Positions 11,830 to 23,234 of a DNA stretch of 64,000 nt are shown one piece after another; position 1 is the first letter of the stretch; each line of letters opens with the position of its first letter. Made by a program: the position numbers and the translations under genes. The notes beneath the pieces are model-generated. The model was given only the letters and a program-made list of their open reading frames with translations, ran no database searches and was not told where the DNA came from. Source of the stretch: Chlorops oryzae. Its lineage: Eukaryota; Arthropoda; Insecta; Diptera; Chloropidae. The stretch spans positions 102,445,502 to 102,509,501 of the forward strand of contig CM035807.1 in assembly GCA_020466095.1 (NCBI GenBank). The letters run 5' to 3'.

Positions 11830-14800
11830 ATGGAGGAGGACGATAAGGTTACAGAAATAGTTCCCTGTCATGCTGATGTTGTGCTCGAGCAGGCCGATGT
11901 CCTAGAACTTTCGATTGTAGGCTTCAAAGGAGACGAAACTACGGAACAGCAAACGGTCGAAACAATCAGCCTTTATACGGCCAAGACCAGTTATCGACAA
12001 CAGATAATCGATGATCCAATCGAACCGGACTCGACGGAACGTGGCGAAGAACTGGATAGTAAGAACTATTATGTGGAATTGGAGAAAGAAGAATCGTCAT
12101 TCGAAAGCAAAGGCGAATGTGATTTTACCAATATTTTCGGATCGGAACCACCAAAGGACGAGACAAACGATGATGAAAATGTTGCCTTACTGCCACCGGA
12201 TCATCCACTAATGCAAAAGTTCCAACAATCATTACGTGAGTATCTATTACGCTCCAAAGAGTCACTACAAAACGAAGTCGACGAACTGGCACACCAGCTG
12301 AAAAATAAAACCAAGGAGCGCGAAGAACGTGGTCTTCGATTGTATGATATGCGCGAGAAGATCAGTCATCAAACAGAACAATTGGAAGAGTTCACAAAGA
12401 ACATATTGGAGACGCAAGAATACCGGATGAAACAGGAGAACGAACTGAATTGTCTGCAAGAACAGCACAAGGCGATGCAAGAGCAGGTCAAAGAACAAAA
12501 AGCACTGTACAATAAACGTCTATTGGAGATGGAGAACGCCCGGGCCTTGGATGCAAATCTAACAAAGTGGTCGGACAGTGTCGAGGATGAGGTGAAGAAT
12601 GCACAGCGTGTAGTTAGCCGGGACGCACAGTTGCAGCGGAAAATTTCCGAGGAAAAACGAAAGGCCGATCTCGTTTTCTATCACGTCGATCAGGAAGTGA
12701 AAAGAAGTGAACGCGAGAAGGAAATTGTCGTCGCCGATGTCGTGGAAATGCGGAAGGCTGTCGAGGTCTTAAGCATGAGTATTGCTAATGCGAATTCCGA
12801 TTTAGAATCTCTGCAAACTGAGGCTAAACGACTGCACCGATCTTGGAATGACGTTATCATTGGAATCTCGCACAGGGACAAAGTTTTGTATCAGGCTCAG
12901 AATGAAATCGGGTAAGAATAATGAACCTGTTGGATTGCAAATCAGGTAGGAGTGGGGTTCCCACAGCTCTAAAAGGAGATCAAAACCAGTCCATTTTTTT
13001 AAAGCTCCATAAAGAGCAATTTAAGGTTTGGGGTGATTTTTCTTTCTAGGCCCATTTGAATAATGAAATTTTTATAAGCCAGCCAAATGTTCCCCCTAAA
13101 GAAATAATGGATTATTTGTAGTAACCGTTTCTACCTAAACCATTCCCAAAATTACGTCCTGCCACTCCTACTAGAACCCGGGCGGCTTTCTTAGCATCGT
13201 CTATGAAATCTTCATAGACAAATTCGGAACTAAAATCTTCCAATTTTCTAGAACGCTCATGACAGAATTATCGTGCGACTTGATTATACATAGGTTGGGA
13301 CCGTTGATATCTTGTTCTCAATTTAGACCGCTGACGCATAATTAAAGACACCTAATGTATGTACATTGCGAATACAGGGTTCTTCGGAACGATTAAGTAT
13401 CTGTATTCCGTCTCTTATAGGGCCGTCCTTTGAGGTTTTCCTTCTATAAAGCACACATGTATGTATGTATGAAGATTTTACCGTATATAAAAAATCCTTT
13501 ACTCCAACCATATTTTTATTTTCATTTTCATAACAGGAAAATCCGGGAGAATATAAAGCTCAACAATGCCGAAATTGACGGAATAAGGAAGCAAATGACA
13601 AACGAATTGGCCCAAAATGAAAAGCTCGAAGCTTTCAGAATACGAATTTCGAATGACTTTCATAATCTTCAGAGAGAATGTAAGCGATAATAATATCTAA
13701 ATATTAAATCACAACTTGTATTTTAAGATGATTGGTTTGGCTTTCCAACTTTGCAGGTAAAAAGGAGACGGAGGCTCTCGATCAATTGAAGCATAAGCTG
13801 GATATGCTTCCAATATTATTGAAGCAAACCGAAATAGATCTGCACGAGGCGAAGAAGGAAGGTATTCAAATCGAGACCGAACTACGCCGGATCAATTTGA
13901 AAATGGATAAGAAATATCAAAGGAAATACGAGATCGAAGAAAGCATACTCAAGAATGCACAAGATCGTTTAATTAACGACAAGGCGACCGATTACCGTCT
14001 GAAGCTCCTTCGAAATAATCAAGATAAACGTCGGAGCATGGAAATCAATTTATCGCATACGCAAAATCAATTGGCAGCCGCACTTCTCGAACTTGAGAGG
14101 ATGAAGAGTTCAATGCAAAAAGTCCGCGAAGAGAATACGATTTTAAATGGCGTCCTGGCCGCTTCCGAGGGAAAGGCCAATAACATACAATCGGAAATAA
14201 AGCATATGGAAATGAAAATCGATGCGAAACTGGCACGATTGGATAAATTGATGAAACAGTTGGACGAACTTTTACGTACAACTGAAGGCGCTGGTAGTCC
14301 CACTGAAATGAAGGTTTGTCATGTCAAATAGGAGCTGATCAACTTCTTTCTCTCTCACTAATTTCGTTAAAAATTTACAGATAAAGCAACTGGAGAAGGC
14401 ATTGCATCTAGCAGAACAACAGATACGAGAGCATCAGCAATTTTGGTTAATGCTCCAAAATCATTTTGTCAATCTTTCGCAGAAGCGGGGTCAACAGTTG
14501 AACGAGATTCAGATTACGAGAAAACGTAAGTCCATTTGGCAGTTAACTAAAATTTTGCAACTAACATCATCATTATTATTATTATAATTATTATTATTAT
14601 TATTCATTTAAGAACTGGCAATCATAAAACAGAAATCACTGAAAATCGACCAAGATTTGGAAAAAGTCGAGAGCTCCACTCGTGAGCTTAACCGAGAGAT
14701 ACAAAACTATAGAACGAAAATCGCAATGCTAAATGCCAAAATGCAGGAGAAACGAAGTCAACACGAAGCGGAAGAGACCGAATGCGAGTTCGAGCACGCC

Positions 14801-17006
14801 GATTTACTAGAGAGACTAAAGGTAAAAGAATCTCGATTCGGGTGAGCAATTAGAAACATTACAGGCGGAATCCCTGATATCTAATTCCAGTGAATTAAGA
14901 AAAATATAAGAGACAGCACAAATCTCTCTATGTAGGTGCTACAATCAGGCCTGTAGAGAGGGGGTTGGAAAACGGGGATTTTTCCCCATGCCCGGGCTTT
15001 CTGAAGCGGCCCAAAATTGGCAAGGGGATTTAGATTTTTTTTTTGTCGCACATTTCTGTGAGGACCTCGGAAAAAAATCCCCCGGGACCCAAATTATCTC
15101 TACGGGCTTGGCTAAAATTTATTTTTCTGGACCTGACCTCCTAATCAATGTCCATTGTTCTTCATAAACATATACCTATTCCCTTTCCCTCCTACGTAAA
15201 TTTTTTACAGCAGGCCCTAATTAGTTCTAAAATGCTTTGCATTATTTTTTCTATTAGGTCCGTTTAAAAAAAATGGTAGAAGGAAGGGAATGGTTTCAAT
15301 GTATTTAGATCTATATATCGGCACTTTTTTCATTCATCATAAGTAGTCAGCATTTGATGTCATTTATGTTAAGGATATTATTAACATAATCACAATTTCA
15401 TCAATATTTTCCTTTCCGAACCCCGACTCACATATCAACCAGCCCGATTCTGAATATTCCCGAGGAACGATTTTTCGGGGAATTCACTTTTCTCGACACT
15501 AAAATTCTCCTTTTTTAAATAGATAGGATGAGGAAATTATCAGCCCTATTCTAAATGAATATTCGCCGAACGTTTTTTTTTTCCCCCGGATTTTTTTCTC
15601 TGCGGAAAAAGGAAGGTTCCTAAGCGTCAATAAAGGAAAAAGTGTGATGACCTATTTTTAAAAATGTTCATAATACTTGATTCCTTAGTATTCGTTTCCC
15701 CAGTGTGCTTAAAAAGGCAGATTTTTTTCAAATCCTCACGGAAAAACTCCCGGGGAATATGTATTTAGAGTCGGGTTGTATGGGTATGAGTCAAATAACC
15801 ATTCCCCATCAAATTTCTTTCGCCAAATATTTAAAAAAGAAAAAGTTTACTTTCTAGAAATTTGTTCCCCGGGGTAATATTCAGAATCGGGCTGAACAAA
15901 AACTTGAACTTTTAATCTATTAAAACTCGGGCTTACCTCGTTAGACCTCCATAACAATACAATACAATTATTCTCGGTCCTGTGTGATCACCCTCTCAGT
16001 TTCTTACAATCATATCCCTTGGATAAACTTTCCAACCCAACGATTCATATTGTTTTTTGGGATGGGACCATAGTTTGGATGAGCTCTGCTGGTCTGTATT
16101 CAGCTAAAATTTTCAGTGGGCTCTCTTTTCCCGCAAAAGAAGATGTATCAAAACCAAATTCATTCATAATTTTTCTGAAATTACTTCCAACTTCGATTGC
16201 GCTCACAGAATCATGAAATGCAAGTACTGGAAGTGGAGGAAGAGATCAACGATTTGAACATCGAGATCATTCAATACAAGGATCTTGTGCTCGAGAAACA
16301 CCGGGAGACGCTTAGCTGGGAAACGAAATACAAAATGGTCGAAGAGACACTTCGTTGGCGCAAAGACGAACAAGCAGCCGAGAGCGAAATTAGCCAAATG
16401 AAAGGCGAAATCCATCGGATGGAAATTCGCTTTCAACAATTGCAACGCGCCCAGGAGAAACTCGTTCAGGACCTGGACCATGCTGTTCTACATCGCGAGC
16501 AAATTTTTACAACCACCCGTACGAAGCAAGTTATGGAGAACAAGTCGCGTTCGAAAACGAATGCAACAATGAACCAGAAAGTCAATGATATGCGCGCCAA
16601 AATACAAAAATCCCAGACTGAAATAAATACCCTCAAGGATGTCAGTATGAAGAAGGCTGGCGATGAGTATACGAAACTTCAGACCGAGGTACGACAGCTG
16701 CGCGAGGAGGTCGTCCGCTTGAATGGCGTTAATCAGCAAATTTTAACCGAAATTGAAGAGTGCGTTATAAGCAAACGTATGAATCTCGAGAATATTGTTC
16801 GGAAACAGAATCGCGCCAAGGCCTATCATGCGTGCTGTCATTGTTCACACGGCTTAAAGCTGCCCCGTTCGATGGAAGTCCTCGATGGCATCGAGCAAAA
16901 GCAAATGGATTTAATAGATAATCTTAACGATCTGCTGCAGTCTCTAATTGCCGATTTTCCACAAAAGAAACCACTTTTCGAGAAACTTCTTCTCCACTTG
17001 AAATAG
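11830..17006 (+). CDS. CCDC40-like coiled-coil protein (axonemal 96-nm ruler)
   Basis: Six exons reconstruct without frame loss: 11830-12911, 13537-13679, 13757-14313, 14381-14525, 14613-14821, 16209-17006. All have GT/AG borders and the product is 977 residues. After an acidic N-terminus (~120 residues) comes the block DHPLMQKFQQSLREYLLR, typical of CCDC40 (HPLM-x-RFQ-x-aL). It is followed by almost continuous coiled coil to the C-terminus. CCDC40 with CCDC39 forms the ruler that sets 96-nm repeats and docks inner arms and the nexin regulator on motile cilia and flagella; in flies this implies sperm tails and mechanosensory neurons. Intron 5 (14822-16208) carries nested MITEs. AATAAA lies at 17008, two bases after the stop. 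CCDC39 is the main alternative, but the HPLM block favours CCDC40. Confidence 0.75.
15440..15894. mobile_element. Nested CAGCCC..CCCGGGGAA MITEs in CCDC40-like intron 5
   Basis: The outer element runs from CAGCCCGATTCTGAATATTC (15440) to the inverted GAATATTACCCCGGGG-type right end finishing ATCGGGCTG (15894). A second element of the same family, 15541-15779, starts CAGCCCTATTCTAAATGAAT and ends in the inverted form; it sits inside the first. Neither encodes protein. Other members are at 52248-52480 and a one-ended fragment near 26298-26340. Confidence 0.6.
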
Positions 17007-17299
17007 AAATAAAATAAAATCGGTTCTCATTGAGTTTTAACATTTAAAACACAAATCATCGGAAATTCTCGATATTTAAATTCTCTTAACATTATTTTAT
17101 ACAAAAACAATTCGTTTTGGTGCTTGTTTTCTTCTTTTAAATACAAAGTATTGAAGATTGCTTTATGAAATAAAATTTTTCCGGTTTATATTTGAAAAAA
17201 TGATTTTCAAAAAATACTGTTGAACCTTTGTAACACAAACTTCTGTAATTCGGGGCTCGGGTGGCATTAGCGTTTATTGGAAGAATGAGAGAATGAGCG

Positions 17300-17950
17300 G
17301 GAGAACAGTCGATAGTTTCAACCATCGATAGTCCCGATAGTCGATAGTCTGAAATATCGATAGTATCGATAGAACCATCGGAGAAGATATTTCAAAATTT
17401 AAACAAATTTTTTTGGCAAATTGCCAGTGATTTCAATCAAGCATATTTGAGCTGTTTAACATATAAATACGAGTATCCACCATTTGAAAGATTTAAATTT
17501 AAAAAATTAAGTGTGGGCCTATAATAGTTTAATAAAATACTGTGCATAAGTATCCCTCCTCATTTAATATCACGTTGTAATATACAAGAAACCGATTTTG
17601 AGAATCTTTCTTCCTTAATTCTCCATAATGTAACCAGCATCGAGGGCAGCCAGTATTTCGGTGACTCTTTTCCCTTGGATATTGAAAAAAATCTCTTTAT
17701 TTCTGTTTCTTTTAGAAAAGTGATCAGTAAAAATCCATGTAAACATTTGAAGTGATTTTTGGTTCAAGGTAAAATCGAGAAAATCCCTCAAAACGGGCAA
17801 ACCCCCTCGTTCTGGCTTCAGTGCATAGCATACGAAGTTTAGCATGTCGCCTAAAATTCTCACTTGGTTTGTAAAATGGCACACATAAGACTCGCAGAAA
17901 TTCTGAAGATTTTTCGAGACGTGATGAAGCAAGAACGTGCGTAAGTCATA
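17300..17950. repeat. Composite dispersed repeat, copy 3
   Basis: Same order as copy 2. A CGATA cluster (about 17310-17380) comes first, then the TTGGCAAATTGCCAGTGATT to AACATATAAAT block and the AAACCGATTTTGAGAATC to CAGCAT block. It ends GAAGCAAGAACGTGCGTAAG, followed by an array. A minus-strand frame (17615-18349) reads through array and flank for 244 codons. Confidence 0.85.
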
Positions 17951-18395
17951 ATCAGCATCACCATGACCGTCATCATCACCATCATCATCAACACCATCGT
18001 CATCACTATCATCATCACCGTTAACACCATCAACACCATCATCATCATCATCACCATCATCAACATCATCATCACCAACAACACTATAACCACCATCAAC
18101 ACCAGCATCAACATCATCACCATCATCATCACCATCGTCACCATCATCATCATCATCATCACTAACCTCACCATCACCATCTTCACAACCATCATCACCA
18201 TTCTGCCCATCATCACCATCTTCACCATCATCATCATCACCATAATCATCACCATTATCTCCAACCTCACCATCATCATCACCAACCTCACTATCATCAT
18301 CACCAACCTCACCATCATCATCACCAACCTCACCAATCATCACCATCACATAGATCCATCATCACAACCATCATCAGACCAACAACCTCAACCAT
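17951..18395. repeat. ATC/ACC array (copy 3)
   Basis: Degenerate ATC/ACC/ATCATC triplets, longest in the centre, with three near-identical CACCAACCTCACCATCATCA higher-order units near 18265-18335. It continues into an AAGAG satellite. Confidence 0.9.
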
Positions 18396-18454
18396 AATAG
18401 AAATTATTGATAGAGTTCAACAATCGAGTAGATGAAGAAGGATGAGAAGGAAGA

Positions 18455-18651
18455 GGAAGAAGAAGAGGAAGAGAAGAGAAGAGAAGAGAAGAGAAGAGAA
18501 GAGAAGAGAAGAGAAGAGAAGAGAAGAGAAGAGAAGAGAAGAGAAGAGAAGAGAAGAGAAGAGAAGAGAAGAGAAAGAGAAGAGAAGAGAAGAGAAGAGA
18601 GAAGAGAAGAGAAGAGAAGAGAAGAGAAGAGAAGAGAAGAGAAGAGAAGAT
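18455..18651. repeat. AAGAG pentanucleotide satellite
   Basis: About 35 tandem GAGAA/AAGAG units with a few 4- and 6-nt slips (near 18575 and 18600). AAGAG is a classic abundant heterochromatic satellite in Drosophila. Here it is a short local array beside the composite repeat. Glu/Lys/Arg frames over it are artefacts. Confidence 0.95.
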
Positions 18652-21600
18652 GAAATTGATAAGTTCTAAGACAAGAGAAAATTTAAAGAATTGAAGGAAC
18701 AATTAAGCCCTTCAATATTCGTCTGCTACGAGAATCAAAAACACAATTGGGTTTTCAAAATATTAAGTACATATAATATACATATGTATGTATATATTAT
18801 ATATTTTTACCTTTCTTTTAAATAGTACAATATTTTCGTAATAATACATGATTCATTTATTAAATTTTTATGTTTTTTTTTTTATTTGCTTTACAATTTT
18901 TTTACTTTTTCTAGATATTGGTATTAATATTCTTATTTTTGATACTTTAACGAACGAGTGGATCTTTTCAAATTCGTCCAAAGAAAAAACTAAAATGGCT
19001 AAACGTACTAAACACTAAAATCGTTCATAAAATAAAAAGTACAAAATCTAAGAAATCAAACGCGAATGCTTAGAATATTTTAATATGGTAAATTACATAA
19101 ACATATAAAAGAGAATACAAAAAATTTTTAATTTAAATTTTTATGTATAATCAAGCAAATAAAATCATACAAATTATTTGAAACATAAAAATTAAAATTA
19201 AAATATTTATGGCGTAAGAATCAATCAATTTTTTCTTTTTCTTTTTTGCTTTTTGTGAATTTGTGTGTGAAGGTGTTAAAATGATGACTTTTGAAAATAG
19301 GAATGAAATGACAAATGAAAATGAAATTCGAAATGGAGTTCTAACAAAATTTTCTAAGGGCAGTTAATACAAGAAAACATACATAGATACATACATCATA
19401 CTACAGCGTTATGTTATTACTGCAATAGACTCTTAAAAGTGTTACACTATAGTAAGTAGTTCGAGGTTTCCACCCACAATTTCAATATTTTCGTCCTCAA
19501 GCTATGTACATAAAAAAAAAAACAAAATAATAATAAGAATATAAAATAAAGCTTGAACGGACATGACGTTATACCATAAGAGTTCACACTGCTCTGTATT
19601 CTCCTCTCGTTTTCCGTATAAAATCTTAAGTAAAAAATTTTTCGTGTTTACGAAATCACATAACAGTCAAATTCTTAATAGTGCGTCAATGCTTAGCCCT
19701 AAAAGCACATTTAGCGCACTAAGCGCTTTAAAACATTAAAGCTTAATGCGCTAAATTTGCTTTTAGGGCGAAGCATGAACGCCGCATAAAATTGAGAGAG
19801 CGATAATTTAAAAGAACATAAATTTTTGTCTTTGATTTTCAAGTTATCAACTTGACTGTCGTCCCCCCTTCACGTGTAAAACTTAAAATATGTACAAAAA
19901 TATATTGTTTTTTTTTTTCTGTAAATAATAACTATGGATGTAGCTAAGGATGATGCTGATTGAAGAACGCACATTTTAAGAAATTCATCTTACAATTAAG
20001 TAAATTTACTAAACAAAAAAAAAAAAAAAAAAAAAAAAAAAGCGCCCTTATGAAAAATACAAAGAAAAATATTAACGTAATTGTACACACAACCGAGACT
20101 GCATTGACATATTCTTTATAATTTTTAAGAGTTTATCAAATTCGGGATTAAAAGCACGAAAGTTGGCACATAAGAGAGCAAACTTCGTGACACGAGTATG
20201 TTAGCAGTGCAGAGCTGTTGATATCGAAAGTCGCCTTGACCAATATTCTTTGAATTTCGATAGCAGTAGTTGGATTTTCGTTGAATCACATTTTGTTAAA
20301 AATAAATGACAAAATCACTTTTCATTAAAATTACATCAGAGAAAATCTTCATTGTTCATAAACGTGTAAAATGTGACCTTTTTCTAATTACACTATGCGA
20401 CAAAAAGAAATTTTTCAAAATAATGGCATTTAAGCAATGGCTTTTGACAGAAAGAGTAGGTGCGTCGAGTATGTTAATAATGAAGGTAATTTTTTTTTTT
20501 GACGATTATTGGCATTTAGATTAATTCCTTCGTTTAAATGTGTCTTGTGAGGTTAGTATATTAAAATTCTTGACTAAATAATTTTTGTTTTTTTATAGTT
20601 CGATTCATTTTAATTATTTTTTACGGAAGTAATTTTGAACAATGACGTTCAGACTTCAAATTTTTTGATATCGCATAGCATTTTATACTCTCTCTACGAA
20701 TAACTAAAATGAGAAAACCCAAATAATTTATTTCAAAAAAAAGTATGATAGCACTGGTATACTGCAGTTGAGAATAAATTTATATCAACGGCAAACCAAA
20801 ATGATCACATTGATTCCCAAAATAGGAAGCGTAAGCGTTAAGAAAAATGTTATTCTGATAAAAATTCAATTTGGCAGTGATTTCAATTATTTGATGAAAG
20901 ATATTTAAATATAAGAAACAAACATATCAGGGCATGCACTTGAAATCGAATCCCCATAAAAAAAATTCTAAATATCTTAATTTTCTATTGAAATCGCATT
21001 GATTTCGAATTTTTTTTTTTTATTCGGATTTTATTTCTGGAGCATGCCTCTATATGTTTCAATCGGGAGTTCATTAAAAACTTATTTAAAAATGCACAAT
21101 TACTGCCATCGAAATTAAAAGATCAATATGTTAAAGGCTCATCTTAAAAGTTCTTTATAAAAATGTTAAAATATATTAAAAGTTTTTAAGCCTCTTAACA
21201 CACTTTCGAAACATTTTTTTTTTTTAAATAATTCATTTTTAAAACTCGACTGAAGTCTGTTTGTATAAAGAAATGGAGTTTAGAATTATGTACTGATAAA
21301 AAAAAACGGTATTTTTTTTAAATATTAATTTAACTAAATATATTACCAAAGCAACATTTGTATTTGATAATATGTAACTTTATACTATGAGCGTTTATTA
21401 TCTTTTCTCACTTTCCCATATGCAATCGATTTCCGAGAATATGCACAGATTTTTTTAAACACCTTACAGTCTACGTTTGCATGTACTTTTCAGTTTCACA
21501 ATATTTTCTTATACATTCGTTTTCATTTTTTTTTTTTTTTTTTTACTTTACAGTAGTTAAGTATGAAGGATGTTTATAACTAGGTTTATTGAATTACTTA

Positions 21601-22994
21601 AACTTAAAACGAATTTTCTTAATAATTATTTGTGGGTTCATGTTTATGTGGGCTTTTCGATTCTTAATGATTTATATTATATTACAATTTCGTTTAATAA
21701 TTCTATTTCGTTTCTTTTTTTTTTGTTTTCTTCCAAAACTAAGAATTAGTGTACACAACAAACAGACTTTGCTTTATGGCGAACAAATTTTGTTTCTTCC
21801 TAAAGTATCTAAATAAATACGACCAAAATAAATAAGAATTTTCCAAAAAATTATCTTGAAGGGTCCAGTGTTATTTAAGTTACGGAGACTCCCGTTACAT
21901 TGATATTATTGATAATGGATATTTTAAAAATTTCCCAGGTACTGAATTAAAATATAGGAATTCAGTTTTGGTGGACGCTGGAGGCCGAAAGAGGTCGACA
22001 GACTCCAAGCTCACTGAAATTAAAACCTACCTACTGCACAGCATCATTTATATTATTATATTTTAATTAAGTATATATCTGCCCTGTTTGATTGTAGAAA
22101 TGTTGGGGAGCTGAAAGATATTTGATTATCAAATTAAAAAATTTTATTTTCATTTCCAGCTTTTTTTTTCGTTTTTTTTTTTAGCCGGATTCGGTGTACT
22201 TTAATTACGAAACTATCATTAATTATTTTCGGACATTGCATTAAATAATTTCATAATATTAAGACTGGAAAATTTTAAAAATTGAACATTTCTGACTGAT
22301 TTAATTCAAACTGTATTTAACAAGAAAAAAAAAAAAACAGATCTCGAAAACACTGAACCCTAAGTTACGGAATAGTTCTAAACAATAACATAAACGACTG
22401 CTTTAGCGCGCTCTAAAATATGTTTTATCTACTGTAAATCTGTGAAACAATCATTATAAAAGCCTTAAACTGAAATATTCCACAAATTCATTTCGTTATC
22501 ATCGTTTCACATTACTACATATTTCTCTTGAGCAGTCGAAAATTTGAAAGTGTGTTAAAAAGTCTAAAATTGACGTTGGCCCATATAAAAATATAAGAAA
22601 AAATAAAAGAAAAATTATGTACGGATACCAATACAAGTCCCTACAATGTGTAAAATCTACTTACAATGCTTAACAAAATGAATTCTTCATAAAAAATATG
22701 GCGACATAATCGATTTCGAATAACGGCAGAATATAGAACAGAACAGTTAAACCACAAAATAGAAAATGTAATACAAAATATATGCTTAAATGGCATAAAA
22801 AAATGGTTAAGGCAAAACTAGACACAAAGGAAACAAAAAATGCACTAAGGTAAGAAGTATTAGAAGACAATCTATAAGGAATCTCTACTTATAAAGTTTA
22901 TATACAATTGTGACGAACACGCCTTTTTCGGAATCAGGAATAGGGAATCAATCGGGCTCGCAGATGGCGTTGAAGTCTATTTGACGCTCACTGC
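18652..22994. other. Long AT-rich stretch: da 3' UTR and intergenic DNA
   Basis: Very AT-rich and without supported genes. GC content falls abruptly just below 22995, where the extended daughterless frame ends, so the upper part is likely da 3' UTR (minus strand). Candidate minus-strand AATAAA signals (plus TTTATT) occur several times, for example near 18855. It contains a 30-A run at about 20010-20040 and a long hairpin at 19683-19782. Confidence 0.5.
19683..19782. repeat. ~48-bp-arm hairpin downstream of da
   Basis: Left arm GCGTCAATGCTTAGCCCTAA... to GCGCTTTAA pairs with right arm TTAAAGC... TTAGGGCGAAGCATGAACGC across a loop of about 4 nt, with only a few mismatches. It may be a tiny foldback element or a structured RNA if transcribed in the da 3' region. 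No strand-specific evidence is available. Confidence 0.75.
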
Positions 22995-23234
22995 TTAATG
23001 CTGATGCAGTTGCTGATGCGAATGTGCGTTTGGGTGTGAGATCGCATGTGCAGGCTGGTGCACCGCATGACGTCTTCGGAACAAGTTGTTGAAAATCTGT
23101 TGTTCCAGCCCGGCAGTTGATGAATGTTGCGTTGCTGCTAACGCTGCAACAGCCGCTGCCGCTTCATGGGTTAGCTGGTGGGAATTAGGCGGAGGTGTGT
23201 TAATGCCGATGATGCTGCTACTGCTTGGCGCCTG
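22995..23234 (-). CDS. da: In-frame 79-codon extension after the da stop (candidate readthrough)
   Basis: Downstream of the TAG at 23237-23235 the same frame stays open for 79 codons to TAA at 22997-22995. The extension has the same character as the Da C-terminus: Ser run, PPPNSHQLTHE, an alanine-rich stretch, LEQQIFNNLFRRR, and a His/Gln-rich end. GC content and codon use stay exonic until the TAA and then turn AT-rich. The stop context is CAA TAG CAG, close to the tobamovirus-type leaky context CAA-UAG-CAR. The main stop aligns with the end of known fly Da (both end PQ), which argues against a simple Gln-to-stop error. Readthrough is inferred, not shown. Confidence 0.55.
   Translation of the reverse strand, partial: QAPSSSSIIGINTPPPNSHQLTHEAAAAVAALAATQHSSTAGLEQQIFNNLFRRRHAVHQPAHAISHPNAHSHQQLHQH

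Noticed and set aside
18432..18669. Glu/Lys/Arg-rich frames
   Set aside because: Translation of the AAGAG satellite.
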